From Cardiobacterium valvarum (GTDB lineage Bacteria; Pseudomonadota; Gammaproteobacteria; Cardiobacteriales; Cardiobacteriaceae): a DNA stretch of 64,000 nucleotides. Shown in pieces: positions 38,187-48,112 of the stretch (position 1 is its first letter; the number at the start of each line of letters is the position of its first letter). The stretch is from contig NZ_UFUW01000001.1 of the NCBI RefSeq assembly GCF_900460955.1, forward strand, positions 1,982,738-2,046,737, read 5' to 3'. The translations under genes were made by a program, and so were the position numbers. The notes beneath the pieces are model-generated. The model was not told the DNA's origin, did not search any database, and worked only from the letters and a program-made list of their open reading frames with translations.

Positions 38187-38678
38187 ATGCTCACCGCTCA
38201 CGCCCCTGCCGGTTACATCACCGCCCGTCTGCTTATCCGCCTCAAACCGCCACATATGCCCACCTGGCAATGGTCGCTTATCGGCATCACCGGCGGTCTG
38301 CTGCCCGACGTGGATATGCTCTGGTTTTATTTCATTGACCACGGCCACGTGCATCACCACCGCTACCTGACGCACTGGCCCGTACTCTGGCTAACCCTGC
38401 TCCTCATAACCTTCTGTTACTACCACTATCGCCGCAATGCCGCTGCCGCTATCCTGCTGCTCACCGCCGTGAACGGCTGCGTCCATATCTGCCTTGACAG
38501 CATCGTCGGCGACATCTACTGGCTACTACCGTGGCACGACAGCGCTTACTCGTTTTTCACCGTCACTGCACGCTTCCAGCCGTGGTGGCTGAATTTCATC
38601 CTGCACTGGACCTTCCTGCTCGAACTCGGCCTGTGGCTGTGGGCAGGCATTCTTTATAACCGTACCCGCCGCCTATGA
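38187..38678 (+). CDS. YdjM-like membrane-bound metal-dependent hydrolase
   Basis: 163-aa protein with histidine- and aspartate-rich motifs between membrane segments: LIGITGGLLPDVDMLW, HHHRYLTHWPVLWL and CVHICLDSIVGDIYW. This pattern belongs to the LexA-binding, inner-membrane-associated putative hydrolase family (DUF457, YdjM type), whose substrates are not known. An upstream in-frame start at 38139 is possible; I prefer MLTAHAPAGYITAR because the region before it is hydrophilic and weakly conserved in look. It overlaps the next gene by 4 bp. Confidence 0.75.
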   Translation: MLTAHAPAGYITARLLIRLKPPHMPTWQWSLIGITGGLLPDVDMLWFYFIDHGHVHHHRYLTHWPVLWLTLLLITFCYYHYRRNAAAAILLLTAVNGCVHICLDSIVGDIYWLLPWHDSAYSFFTVTARFQPWWLNFILHWTFLLELGLWLWAGILYNRTRRL

Positions 38679-39136
38679 CCGACAACATCATCCGCGTCCG
38701 CATTCTCGCCGTCAACGCCGCCACCGTACAAATCGTCCCCGTGGACGACATCCGTGACTGCAAACGCTGCGCCGAAGGCAACGGCTGCGGCGGTCGCCCG
38801 TGGTTTCGCGGTTTCAAACGCGGACAGGCGATCACCCTGGCGAACACCGCCAACTGGCATAGCGGCGACAGCGCCGAATTGCACCTGAGTTCGACCGGCC
38901 TCAACCTCAGCGCTGCGCTCACCTACGGCTTGCCGCTGCTCGTCTTTCTCGTGGCACTTGCCTGCACACAGACCTGGCACGAAAGCCGGCAGCTGCTCGC
39001 GGCCATTACCGCCGTCCTCGTCACCCCCATCCTTACCCGCCCGCTGCGCCACCGCATTATCACCCGTTGCCTGCGCCTTGAACGCACGGGTGGCAGTACT
39101 GCCCTCCCCTGCCGCTACAGCAAACCGAGTGGTTGA
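38675..39136 (+). CDS. RseC/MucC-type SoxR-reducing or sigma-E regulatory protein
   Basis: 153-aa membrane protein. The N-terminal cytosolic part has the cysteine motif CKRCAEGNGCGG, characteristic of RseC proteins; two membrane segments follow (LTYGLPLLVFLVALACT and LAAITAVLVTPIL). RseC modulates sigma-E signalling and is part of the system that reduces SoxR. Here it is not next to rseAB but follows a YdjM-like gene by a 4-bp overlap. It is shorter than average at the C-terminus. Confidence 0.8.
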   Translation: MTDNIIRVRILAVNAATVQIVPVDDIRDCKRCAEGNGCGGRPWFRGFKRGQAITLANTANWHSGDSAELHLSSTGLNLSAALTYGLPLLVFLVALACTQTWHESRQLLAAITAVLVTPILTRPLRHRIITRCLRLERTGGSTALPCRYSKPSG

Positions 39137-39300
39137 CCCGCCTGGCAACCAGCGGAAACACCGCAACCGCGCCACCCAAACAAACCATAACCCTGCAAGA
39201 GCGGCAGCGATAAAATACCCGCCCTTTCATACCAGGCGCCAGACAGGATAACCACACGGTTTCCGCCTTCGCGTCTCCAAAACACACAACCGGAACCCCC

Positions 39301-40596
39301 ATGCTCGACAAACTCTTCCAGCTCAAAGCACACGGCACTACCGCCCGCACTGAAACCATCGCCGGCATTACCACCTTTCTGACGATGGCCTACATCATCT
39401 TCGTCAACCCAAATGTTCTCGCCAAAACCGGCATGGATCACGGCGCTGTCTTCGTCGCCACCTGCATCGCCGCCGCCATTGGCTGCTTCATCATGGGCTT
39501 TCTTGCCAACCTGCCCGTTGCTCTCGCGCCGGGCATGGGGCTCAACGCCTTCTTCACCTACACTGTTGTCCTGCAACTTGGCCATAGCTGGCAGACAGCG
39601 CTGGCCTGCGTCTTCCTCTCCGGCGTCCTCTTCATCCTCATCAGCCTGTTCCGCATCCGCGAATGGCTCATCAACGCCATCCCCAATTCATTGAAAAAAG
39701 CCATCGCGGCAGGCATCGGCGGATTCCTCACCTTCATCGCCCTGCAAAGTGCGGGCATCATCGTTGATGCTGACGGTGTCCTCGTCAAAATGGGCAGCAT
39801 CATCAGCTTCGCGCCGCTCATGACCGCGCTCTGCCTCCTGCTGATCATCGCCTTCGTCCATTACCGCGTGCCGGGCAGCGTCATGCTCGCCATCCTTATT
39901 GTCTCCGCCCTCGGTGTCCTCTTCCACAACCAGCCCCTACCGCCGAGCCTTATCGCCACCCCGCCCTCGCTTGCGCCGACCTTCATGCAGATGGACTTCC
40001 GTAGCGCGCTGGATCCGGCGATGTACAGCATCATCTTTGCCTTCTTCTTCGTGGACCTCTTCGATACCGCCGGTACCCTCATTGCCGTTACCGAACGTGG
40101 CGGCCTTGCCCGCGACGGCAAAATCCCGAACTTGAAAAAAGCGATGCTGGCCGACAGTGGCGCGACCATCGTCGGCGCCATCCTCGGCACCTCCAACACC
40201 ACCAGCTTCATCGAAAGCGCCTCAGGTGTCGCTGCCGGCGGCCGCACCGGATTGATGGCAGTTGTCGTCGGCATCCTCTTTCTCCTTGCCACCTTCCTCT
40301 CGCCGCTCGCACAAATGGTACCGAGCTACGCCACCGCCGGCGCCATCCTCTACGTCTCCGTACTGATGATGTACACCGTGGGCGAGATTGACTGGCACGA
40401 CCTCACCGAAGCCGCGCCCGTCGCCATCACCTTCCTCACCATCCCGCTGACCTACTCCATCGCCGACGGCATCACCCTCGGCTTCATCAGCTACGCCATC
40501 ATCAAACTCGTCTGCGGCCGCTATCGCGAACTCAATATCGGCGTCCTTACCCTCGCCGCCATCCTGCTCTTCCGCCTTATCTGGGTACACGGCTGA
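39301..40596 (+). CDS. NCS2-family purine permease (AzgA/GhxP-like)
   Basis: 431-aa transporter with 13-14 membrane segments. AzgA-clade signatures: TEIxAGxTTFxTMAYI-like TETIAGITTFLTMAYIIFVNP at the N-terminus (residues 18-38), LAPGMGLNAFFTYTVV, FFFVDLFDTAGTLIAVTERG and GTSNTTSFIESASGVAAGGRTGL (about 303-325). Such permeases import adenine, guanine or hypoxanthine with protons; which base is not visible. A terminator follows the stop by 12 bp. Confidence 0.92.
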   Translation: MLDKLFQLKAHGTTARTETIAGITTFLTMAYIIFVNPNVLAKTGMDHGAVFVATCIAAAIGCFIMGFLANLPVALAPGMGLNAFFTYTVVLQLGHSWQTALACVFLSGVLFILISLFRIREWLINAIPNSLKKAIAAGIGGFLTFIALQSAGIIVDADGVLVKMGSIISFAPLMTALCLLLIIAFVHYRVPGSVMLAILIVSALGVLFHNQPLPPSLIATPPSLAPTFMQMDFRSALDPAMYSIIFAFFFVDLFDTAGTLIAVTERGGLARDGKIPNLKKAMLADSGATIVGAILGTSNTTSFIESASGVAAGGRTGLMAVVVGILFLLATFLSPLAQMVPSYATAGAILYVSVLMMYTVGEIDWHDLTEAAPVAITFLTIPLTYSIADGITLGFISYAIIKLVCGRYRELNIGVLTLAAILLFRLIWVHG

Positions 40597-40608
40597 ACCT
40601 GAACAAAA

Positions 40609-40635
40609 ATGGCGGGCACGGCCCGCCATTTTTTT
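40609..40635 (+). terminator. Terminator of the purine permease gene
   Basis: Stem ATGGCGGGC / GCCCGCCAT, loop ACG, T7 tail. Confidence 0.9.
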
Positions 40636-40891
40636 CGTCCGCCGACACTATCATGCCGCCAAGAACCGCTTATCGCGAGAGACGAAAAAATCATCGCCGT
40701 CCACCATCGTCATCAACTCCCTAGCCCCGTGCAACCGGCAGCGACAAAGCCTCACCCTGCCCCGTGGATAAAGCCTGGAATGGAGGCAACCAAAAACAGG
40801 CACCGCTACAAAACCCCGCCAAGCGGGATAACTGCGCAGTTCCTCATTACCACCGCAGACTTGGAAACATCGCCTGCAACGTCTTCATGTT
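40636..40891. other. Intergenic stretch before IS copy B
   Basis: No gene is supported. The stretch contains one partial copy of the dispersed 25-bp unit (CCCCGCCAAGCGGGATAA at 40814-40831) and otherwise unremarkable sequence. Confidence 0.6.
40814..40836. repeat. Single dispersed 25-bp unit
   Basis: Carries CCGCCAAGCGGGATAACTG, reverse complement of the leuC-lysA array unit, slightly shortened. Confidence 0.6.
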
Positions 40892-41895
40892 GGTGTAATG
40901 GACAAAAAAGGTGTTACAAATCGCTGTAGCCCTTACGCTGCAAGGCTTTACGCGAGGTCAAAACCTTTGAACACAAAAAATGCCTTTTTTACGGCTCAAA
41001 ACAGGTCAGGAAAGATGGCAACCAAAATGGCAAACAACGCTACAGATGCGTGTCCTGTCACAAGCGTTTCAGCGGCGGGCAAAAGCCAATGCTACAGCGA
41101 AGGCAAGCAAACCGCCGCACAGCTTGCCGGGCGGTACGGATGCAGCATCAAAACCATCCGTCGTTACCTCGCTAAGCAGCCACGCAAGCCAATGACGTGC
41201 TGCCACAAGTGCCTGTTAACCTCGTCATGGACACCACCTGTTTCGGCCGTAAGTGGGGCGTTATGGTCCTCTATGACGCCTGTAGCAAGCGCGCCTTGAC
41301 AGTGACAGCAACCGAGCGGGAAACCAATGCGCTTTACATGCAGGCGGTCGCTGCATCACGAGAAAAAGGTGTCGTGATACAAAGCATTATCTGTGATGGA
41401 CGAAGCGGACTGCTGCAAGCCTTCCTGGGCATTCCGGCGCAAATATGCCAGTTTCACCAGATCAAGATCATCGTGCGCCACCTGAGCAGAAAGCCCAAAA
41501 GCCCAGCGGCGCAGGCGCTGCGGGCCCTATCGCTGACCCTGACGGATACCACTCAGGCGGCGTTCGGGGAGGCTCTCAAGGGCTGGTAGGAGCAGTACGC
41601 AGCTTTCCTGAACGAACGCAGTGTGAACGGGAAAACAGGCCACACACACTACACGCATAAGCGCCTGCGCGCTGCGTACAACAGCCTGAAAGGGCATCTG
41701 CCATGGTTGTTTACCTGCGAGCGTTTTCCCAACTTGGGTATCCCGAATACGACCAATTTGCTGGAAGAAAAATTCAGCGAAATGAAGCCGCTTTTGCGGT
41801 GTCACCGGGGCTTGAAAAAGGAGAATAAGTTTCGGTTTATAAAAGATTATTTCAGCAAGAAATAGAGGGGAGAACATGAAATTTGTCCATTACGC
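40892..41895 (+). mobile_element. IS256-type insertion sequence, copy B (decayed)
   Basis: Same element as 32220-33246, about 80-85 percent similar by eye, with eroded ends (GTGTAATGGACAAA at left, ATTTGTCCATTACGC at right). It ends 26 bp before the LysR gene stop. It holds one inactive transposase gene. Confidence 0.85.
40967..41865 (+). pseudogene. Transposase of IS copy B, frameshifted and with a nonsense codon
   Basis: The zinc-ribbon part (RYRCVSCHKRFSGG) lies in a different frame from the core, and one expected zinc cysteine is Tyr. The core from 41197 (MDTTCFGRKWGVMVL, IICDGRSG, QICQFHQIKIIVRHL) is open to a TAG at 41587-41589. The following in-frame sequence is still transposase (FLNERSVNGKTGHTHYTHKR, NTTNLLEEKF, ending KDYFSKK). 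Copy A has TAC at the TAG position, so it is a point nonsense mutation. Confidence 0.88.
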
Positions 41896-41920
41896 CAAAT
41901 TTTGCTTTGGCTTCGCCAGT

Positions 41921-42796
41921 TCATCCTTCCCTGATCGCCGCCAGCACTTGTAAGAGCGCTGACGCGTGGCCTTTGCGGTTGGGGTAGTAGGCGTAGAGCG
42001 GCGGGTACTGCACGGCGCAGGCAGGCAGCACTTCCACCAGTGCGCCATGCGCCAGTTCGTCCGCGACCAGCGGCAGCGAGACCTGGGTGATGCCTAGGTG
42101 CGCCAGCGCCGCCTGCTTTCTGCCCTGGTTGACCACGACTTGCGCCGCCGGGCGGTATTCCCGCCGCTCGCCGTCCACCGTCAGTTCCCACGGCAGCAGC
42201 GTGCCGTCGTCGTGGCGCAGGCGCAGGCCGATCAGGCGGTGATGCTGCAAATCGTCCACCGTCTGCGGCGGCGGGTTGTCCCGCAAATATTGCGGCGAAG
42301 CGACCAGCGTCATGGTGAGCGGTGGCGAGATGCGCAGTGCCACCATGTCTTTTGCCACGTCGTCGCCAAGGCGCACGCCGAGGTCGTAGCCTTCGCCGAC
42401 GATATCCACGAAGCGGTTATCCACCGTGATTTCCACGCGGATGTGCGGGGTGGCAGCGAGTAGCGGTTGCAGTTTCGGCAGCAGTATCCAGTCGCAGGCG
42501 AGTTGTGGGGCGTTGATGCGCACCAAGCCGCCATCGCTGTCTTCGCGCAGACGGTCCAGCCCCGCTTCGATGGCGGCGAAGGGCGCGGCGCTGGCTGCGA
42601 GCAGCCGTTCCCCCGCGGCGGTGAGGGCAATGCTGCGGGTGCTGCGGTTAAAGAGGCGGATGCCGAGCGCCTGTTCGAGGCTGCCGATGCTTTGGCTGAG
42701 GGCGGATTTGGACAGGCCCAGTTGTTGCGCGGCTGCGGTGAAGCTGCCGCAGCGGGCGACGTGCAGAAAGAGATAGATGTCGTTGAAGTGGCGCAT
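41921..42796 (-). CDS. LysR-family transcriptional regulator
   Basis: 291-aa regulator. N-terminal winged HTH (residues about 3-60: FLHVARCGSFTAAAQQLGLS, SALSQSIGSLEQALGIRLF) and a C-terminal ligand-binding domain (VRLGDDVAKDMVALRI and onward). It is divergent from the first aldo/keto reductase; the 132-bp gap between them holds a promoter module that is repeated before the hydrolase operon at 44825. It probably controls one or both of those transcription units. Its inducer is not evident. Confidence 0.93.
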   Translation of the reverse strand: MRHFNDIYLFLHVARCGSFTAAAQQLGLSKSALSQSIGSLEQALGIRLFNRSTRSIALTAAGERLLAASAAPFAAIEAGLDRLREDSDGGLVRINAPQLACDWILLPKLQPLLAATPHIRVEITVDNRFVDIVGEGYDLGVRLGDDVAKDMVALRISPPLTMTLVASPQYLRDNPPPQTVDDLQHHRLIGLRLRHDDGTLLPWELTVDGERREYRPAAQVVVNQGRKQAALAHLGITQVSLPLVADELAHGALVEVLPACAVQYPPLYAYYPNRKGHASALLQVLAAIREG

Positions 42797-42825
42797 GGGG
42801 GTTCTCGTAGTGATGATACGGCTGG

Positions 42826-43909
<1,084 letters not shown>

Positions 43910-43934
43910 TTGACCATTTATAGGGAACACCACC

Positions 43935-44783
43935 ATGCAAACCTTTACCTTGAACAACGGCGTACAAATCCCCGTCCTCGGTTTCGGCGTCTTCCAGATT
44001 CCGCCCGCAGAAACCGCGCAGGCAGTGGCGGAGGCGATCAAAGCAGGCTACCGCCACATCGACACCGCTCAGGCCTACATGAACGAGGCCGAAGTCGGAC
44101 AGGGCGTCAAACAAAGCGGCGTGGCGCGTGAAGAAATCTTCATCACCAGCAAAGTCTGGGTAGAAAACTACGGCTATGAAGCCGCCAAAGGCTCGCTTGA
44201 CCGCACGCTCTCGCGCCTTGACTGCGGCTACATCAACCTGATGCTGCTGCACCAGCCCTTCAACGACATCTACGGCGCCTGGCGCGCGCTGGAAGAATAC
44301 CAGGCGGCAGGCAAAATCCGCGCTATCGGCGTGAGCAACTTCACCGCCGACCGTGTCATCGACCTTGGCATCTTCAACAAAGTCATGCCTGCCGCCGACC
44401 AGATTGAAATCAACCCCTTCCACCAGCAGGCAGCACAAGTGGACACGCTACGCGCCGAAGGCATCGTCCCCGAAGCGTGGGGGCCGTTCGCCGAAGGCAA
44501 ATTCGGCATCTTTGAGAACCCGGTGCTCGCTGCCATCGCCAAGAAACACGGCAAAAGCATCGCCCAGGTCATCACCCGCTGGCTGATCGAGCGCGGCATC
44601 GTCGTGCTCGCCAAATCCACCAAACCGGCACGCATGGCGGAAAACCTTGCCGTCTTCGACTTCACCTTGGACGATGACGACAAAGCGCAAATCGCCACGC
44701 TGGATGTGGGCAAAAGCCAAATCATCAGCCACACCGACCCGGCGATGGTGCGCCAGTTCAAGGAATGGGTGTTTGGCGTATAA
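43935..44783 (+). CDS. Aldo/keto reductase (2,5-diketogluconate reductase family)
   Basis: 282-aa AKR5-like enzyme. Tetrad residues: HIDTAQAYMNE (Asp, Tyr), ITSKVWVEN (Lys), LMLLHQPFND (His). Other family parts: IRAIGVSNFTADRV, ADQIEINPFHQQ and IVVLAKSTKPARMAENL. It follows the first reductase by 25 bp in the same direction, so they form an operon. The two proteins belong to different AKR subfamilies and are not recent duplicates. Confidence 0.93.
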   Translation: MQTFTLNNGVQIPVLGFGVFQIPPAETAQAVAEAIKAGYRHIDTAQAYMNEAEVGQGVKQSGVAREEIFITSKVWVENYGYEAAKGSLDRTLSRLDCGYINLMLLHQPFNDIYGAWRALEEYQAAGKIRAIGVSNFTADRVIDLGIFNKVMPAADQIEINPFHQQAAQVDTLRAEGIVPEAWGPFAEGKFGIFENPVLAAIAKKHGKSIAQVITRWLIERGIVVLAKSTKPARMAENLAVFDFTLDDDDKAQIATLDVGKSQIISHTDPAMVRQFKEWVFGV

Positions 44784-44824
44784 GTTCGACCGCCAGTATT
44801 CATCCGCCTGACATTTTTACCCAA

Positions 44825-44915
44825 CGATTGTCCGCTGCTGCTTAACGCTTCATGCACGAATAGGCGGTTTACCCGCACAAACGCGGTGGTTATCCTTGCC
44901 GAATCTATTTTCCTA
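44825..44915 (+). promoter_or_regulatory. Promoter module 2, before the exported hydrolase operon
   Basis: Near copy of 42826-42910: CGATTGTCCGC, TGCTTAACG, then TTTACC, 17 nt, TATCCT. The differences are mostly single substitutions. The first gene starts at 44947. Confidence 0.7.
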
Positions 44916-44946
44916 CATCGTTTGCCGGCGGTTTTTACGAGGTTAT

Positions 44947-45906
44947 ATGCAACAAAATCGTTCAATGCTGCTCGCCACCCTGCTGTGCGGCAGTGCGGTC
45001 ATGGCGCCGCTCCATGCCCAGCCGCTGAGCACGGACAGCACCATCCGCGATGTCCTCGCCCAGCCCGCTTTTCAGGGTTTTGCCGAGCGCCTGCTGCCGT
45101 GGGACGACGGCCGCGAGCCGCCCGATCTGCCGCTTAACCGCGTGGCGGAGCTGATGCCGTATCACAGCCACATTCATCCCGCAGAGATCGTCGAAACGCT
45201 CAACCATATGGCGGCGCAGCGGGCGCGGGGCAAGACGGTGTTTTACGAGATTTATGCCGAAGCCGACAAACGCCGCGACCCGGGCAAACGTCACACCGGC
45301 ATCTTCATGTTTAAGGGAAGAGACAACGCCCCCTTTGCCATGATTGCGCCGGGCGGCGGTTTTGCCTACGTCGGCTCGCTGCACGAGGGCTTCCCCATCG
45401 CCAAGCGCGTGGCGGCACAGGGCTATAACGCCTTCGTAGTGAAATACCGTGCCGGCGCGGGCGGGCAGGCGGCCACGCAGGATATGGCGCGGGCGGTAGC
45501 GTTTGTGCGCGAAAACGCCGCCGCGCTCAAGGTCAATCCAAACGGCTATTCCGTCTGGGGGGCGTCCGCCGGTGCGCGAATGGCGGCAGCCATTGGCTCT
45601 TATGGCACGCAGGCTTTCGGCGAACGCGAACCGTCCAAACCCGTGAGCGTCATCATGCTGTACACGGGGCACAGCGATATCAACCGCGCTGGCGAACCCG
45701 CCACTTTTGCCGCCGTGGGCGCAAACGACGGCATTGCCGCACCACACGTCATGCGCCGCCGTATCGAACAGCTCAAAGCGATGGGCGTGCCCACCGAATT
45801 TCACGAGTACCCCCGCCTCGGCCACGGTTTCGCCCTCGGCAGCGGCACATCCGCCGCTGGCTGGGAGAAAGACGCGTTGGCGTTTTGGCAAAAACAGATG
45901 CGCTAA
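44947..45906 (+). CDS. Exported alpha/beta hydrolase (BD-FAE/esterase type)
   Basis: 319-aa protein. A signal peptide (MQQNRSMLLATLLCGSAVMAPLHA) precedes a leader region and an alpha/beta hydrolase fold with APGGGFAYVGSLHEGFPIA as oxyanion loop and the nucleophile Ser in WGASAGARMAA; the histidine is probably in LGHGFALG. GAGG is 6 nt before the ATG at 44947; the frame is open 51 nt further upstream into the promoter. It resembles acetyl-xylan or short-chain esterases. It is the first gene of a six-gene run. Confidence 0.85.
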   Translation: MQQNRSMLLATLLCGSAVMAPLHAQPLSTDSTIRDVLAQPAFQGFAERLLPWDDGREPPDLPLNRVAELMPYHSHIHPAEIVETLNHMAAQRARGKTVFYEIYAEADKRRDPGKRHTGIFMFKGRDNAPFAMIAPGGGFAYVGSLHEGFPIAKRVAAQGYNAFVVKYRAGAGGQAATQDMARAVAFVRENAAALKVNPNGYSVWGASAGARMAAAIGSYGTQAFGEREPSKPVSVIMLYTGHSDINRAGEPATFAAVGANDGIAAPHVMRRRIEQLKAMGVPTEFHEYPRLGHGFALGSGTSAAGWEKDALAFWQKQMR

Positions 45907-45930
45907 TCCACGCCCTTCAGGAGAATCTTT

Positions 45931-46290
45931 ATGCCACCGGATATCCCCAACCTCTCCGCCCGCCTCTGGCACGCCCTGTTGCAAGCCGACAAAGCCGCCG
46001 CCGCGCCGCTGATTGACGATGCCGCCGTGTTCGTCCACATGGGCGCGACCCTCGACAAAACGCAGGAACTCGGCGCCATCGGCAGCCTGATTCGGCTCAA
46101 AAAGCTGGACGTGGAAGAGCAGAGCGTGCGCCTTATCGGCACGACCGCCATCCTGCTCAACAAAATCCGCCTCACCGCCGTGGTGAACGGCGAAACCGTG
46201 ACCAACCCCTTTGTTGTTACCGAAACCTGGGGGCAACAGGACACCGCTTGGCGACTGGCGGCGATGGCCTACACCCGCATCATTTACTGA
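45931..46290 (+). CDS. Small SnoaL/NTF2-like protein (DUF4440 type)
   Basis: 119-aa protein with the pattern of the NTF2-like fold: an N-terminal helix pair (LWHALLQADKAAAAPLIDDAAVFVHMG), a strand-rich middle (VRLIGTTAILLNKIRLTAVVNG) and a C-terminal VTETWGQQDTAWRLAAMAYTR. It has no signal peptide. Similar small proteins bind or isomerise ligands in oxidoreductase clusters. GGAGAATCTTT is before its start. It lies 24 bp after the esterase gene. Confidence 0.75.
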   Translation: MPPDIPNLSARLWHALLQADKAAAAPLIDDAAVFVHMGATLDKTQELGAIGSLIRLKKLDVEEQSVRLIGTTAILLNKIRLTAVVNGETVTNPFVVTETWGQQDTAWRLAAMAYTRIIY

Positions 46291-46300
46291 GGATTGCCCC

Positions 46301-47353
46301 GTGCAGTTACGCACCATCCTGCTTTCCCTTGTTTTACTCACCACCACAGGAGCTGCCATGGCCGCTAATTACAAAGCCAACCCCTTCACCCTCACCTACG
46401 ACGGCGCCATCCGCGAAAACGTCAAGGGCCAGGTCAACCTGCACACCGTGCATTACCCAGCCAACGGCATCGAAGCGGCGGCGAACGTCTATACGCCCGC
46501 CAACTTCGACCCGGCAAAAAGCTACCCCGCCATCGTTGTTGCCCACCCCAACGGCGGCGTGAAAGAGCAGGTCGCGGGGCTATACGCACAAAAACTGGCG
46601 GAGGCAGGCTACGTCACCATCGCTTTTGACGCCGCCTATCAGGGCGCGAGTGGCGGCAAGCCGCGCTATATCGACAAACCACAGTTCCGCATCGAAGACA
46701 TCCGCGCCGCTGCCGACTACATCAGTCAGTACCAGGGTGTGGACGCAAAGCGCCTCGGCGTGCTCGGCATCTGCGGCGGCGGGGGCTACACCATCAAGGC
46801 GGCGCAAAGCGACAAGCGCTTCAAGGCGGTGGCGACCGTGTCGATGTTCAACAGCGGCGATGCACGGCGCAACGGCTTCATGCGCTCACAAACCGACACC
46901 ATTCAGGAGCGCCTGGCACAGGCCGCTGCCGCCCGCGCTCAGGAAGTGGCGGGCGGCGAAGTGCAGTATTCCCCGGCCTTTGCGGCAGGCATGAGCAAGG
47001 AAAAAGTCGCCGCACTGCCCTATGAAATGTACCGCGAGGGCTACGAGTATTACGCGCAGACGCACGCCCACCCGAACTCGCAGACCAACTACACCTTGAG
47101 CAGCCTGCAAGACCTGATGACCTTCGACGTCAACACCAATGTGGATTTGATTAACCAGCCGCTCTTGATGATTGCCGGCGACAAGGCCGACAGCCTCTAC
47201 ATGAGCGAAGAAGTCTTCAAAAACGCCAGCGGCACAGCCAACAAAGAACTCTTCCTCGTCAAAGGCGCAAGCCACATCCAGACCTACTGGCAACCGGAAT
47301 ACGTCAAAGAAATCAGCGCCAAGCTGAAGGACTTTTTCGGCAAGAACCTGTAA
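46301..47353 (+). CDS. Exported dienelactone-hydrolase-like protein with cysteine nucleophile
   Basis: 350-aa protein if started at GTG 46301, which gives a signal peptide (VQLRTILLSLVLLTTTGAAMA). An internal ATG at 46358 has a stronger AGGAG but would remove the signal. The hydrolase core has VVAHPNGGVKEQVAG, DAAYQGASGG and LGICGGGGYT, where the nucleophile elbow has Cys as in dienelactone hydrolase rather than Ser. The acid and base are likely in IAGDKADS and GASHIQTYW. It belongs to the exported hydrolase run. Confidence 0.82.
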   Translation: MQLRTILLSLVLLTTTGAAMAANYKANPFTLTYDGAIRENVKGQVNLHTVHYPANGIEAAANVYTPANFDPAKSYPAIVVAHPNGGVKEQVAGLYAQKLAEAGYVTIAFDAAYQGASGGKPRYIDKPQFRIEDIRAAADYISQYQGVDAKRLGVLGICGGGGYTIKAAQSDKRFKAVATVSMFNSGDARRNGFMRSQTDTIQERLAQAAAARAQEVAGGEVQYSPAFAAGMSKEKVAALPYEMYREGYEYYAQTHAHPNSQTNYTLSSLQDLMTFDVNTNVDLINQPLLMIAGDKADSLYMSEEVFKNASGTANKELFLVKGASHIQTYWQPEYVKEISAKLKDFFGKNL

Positions 47354-47395
47354 ACAAACCTGTCGCTCTTGGCGGACGACAGGAAAGGAACACAC

Positions 47396-48001
47396 ATGAA
47401 CAAATTACGCAGAAACCTCATAACAGCGGGCGGCATTGCAGCGTTGTCAGCAGCATTCGGCATCAACGCCGCTGCGGCAGACCGCCCCGCCCCGACAGGA
47501 CACAAAACCATGAGCAAAACTTTGATTGTTTACTACTCCCACACCGGCACGGTGCACAGCATCGCCCAACGGCTGGCCAAAATGACCGGCGCCGACACCT
47601 ACGAAATCAAGCCGAAAACCATCTACGACCGCGATATGTGGGCAGCGTGGGACGTGGCGAAAGCCGAGCAGGAACAAGGCATCCTGCCGCCACTTATCAC
47701 GAAAATACCGAATATCGACCGTTACCAGCAGGTGATTCTGGGCATTCCGGTGTGGGGGCGCACCATCGCCAACCCGATGCAGACCCTGCTGTCGCAGTTG
47801 GATTTCCAAGGCAAAAACGTCTATGTGTTCTGGACCTTTTACGACCACGACGAAAAAATGCGCGACGCCTTGGCGCAGCAAATCCGCAACGGCCATTTCA
47901 CAAGCGGTTTGCCGCTGACCATGAATGTCGTCCATGCCCCGGGGCAGTTGGAGGGCGTCTTGCAAAAATGGCTGATGGAAACAGGGCTCGCCGCCCCCTG
48001 A
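47396..48001 (+). CDS. Exported flavodoxin-like protein with Tat-like signal
   Basis: 201-aa protein. The N-terminus MNKLRRNLITAGGIAALSAA has a twin arginine followed by a weakly hydrophobic stretch, typical of Tat signals, which would allow export of a folded FMN protein. The flavodoxin domain (about 37-195) starts SKTLIVYYSHTGTVHSIAQR, the phosphate-binding loop, and continues with ILGIPVWGRTIANPMQTLL. AAGGAA precedes the ATG at 47396. It is between two hydrolase genes and may reduce quinones or other substrates in the periplasm. Confidence 0.85.
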   Translation: MNKLRRNLITAGGIAALSAAFGINAAAADRPAPTGHKTMSKTLIVYYSHTGTVHSIAQRLAKMTGADTYEIKPKTIYDRDMWAAWDVAKAEQEQGILPPLITKIPNIDRYQQVILGIPVWGRTIANPMQTLLSQLDFQGKNVYVFWTFYDHDEKMRDALAQQIRNGHFTSGLPLTMNVVHAPGQLEGVLQKWLMETGLAAP

Positions 48002-48112
48002 CACGTTCACCAGGCTGCCTGAAACAGCGACGTGCTGGAAAAAGCGCTTGGCCCGCCACTGTTGCCACGCACTACCCGCCGCTTCCACCCTTTACCCATG
48101 ACAGGAGCGCTT

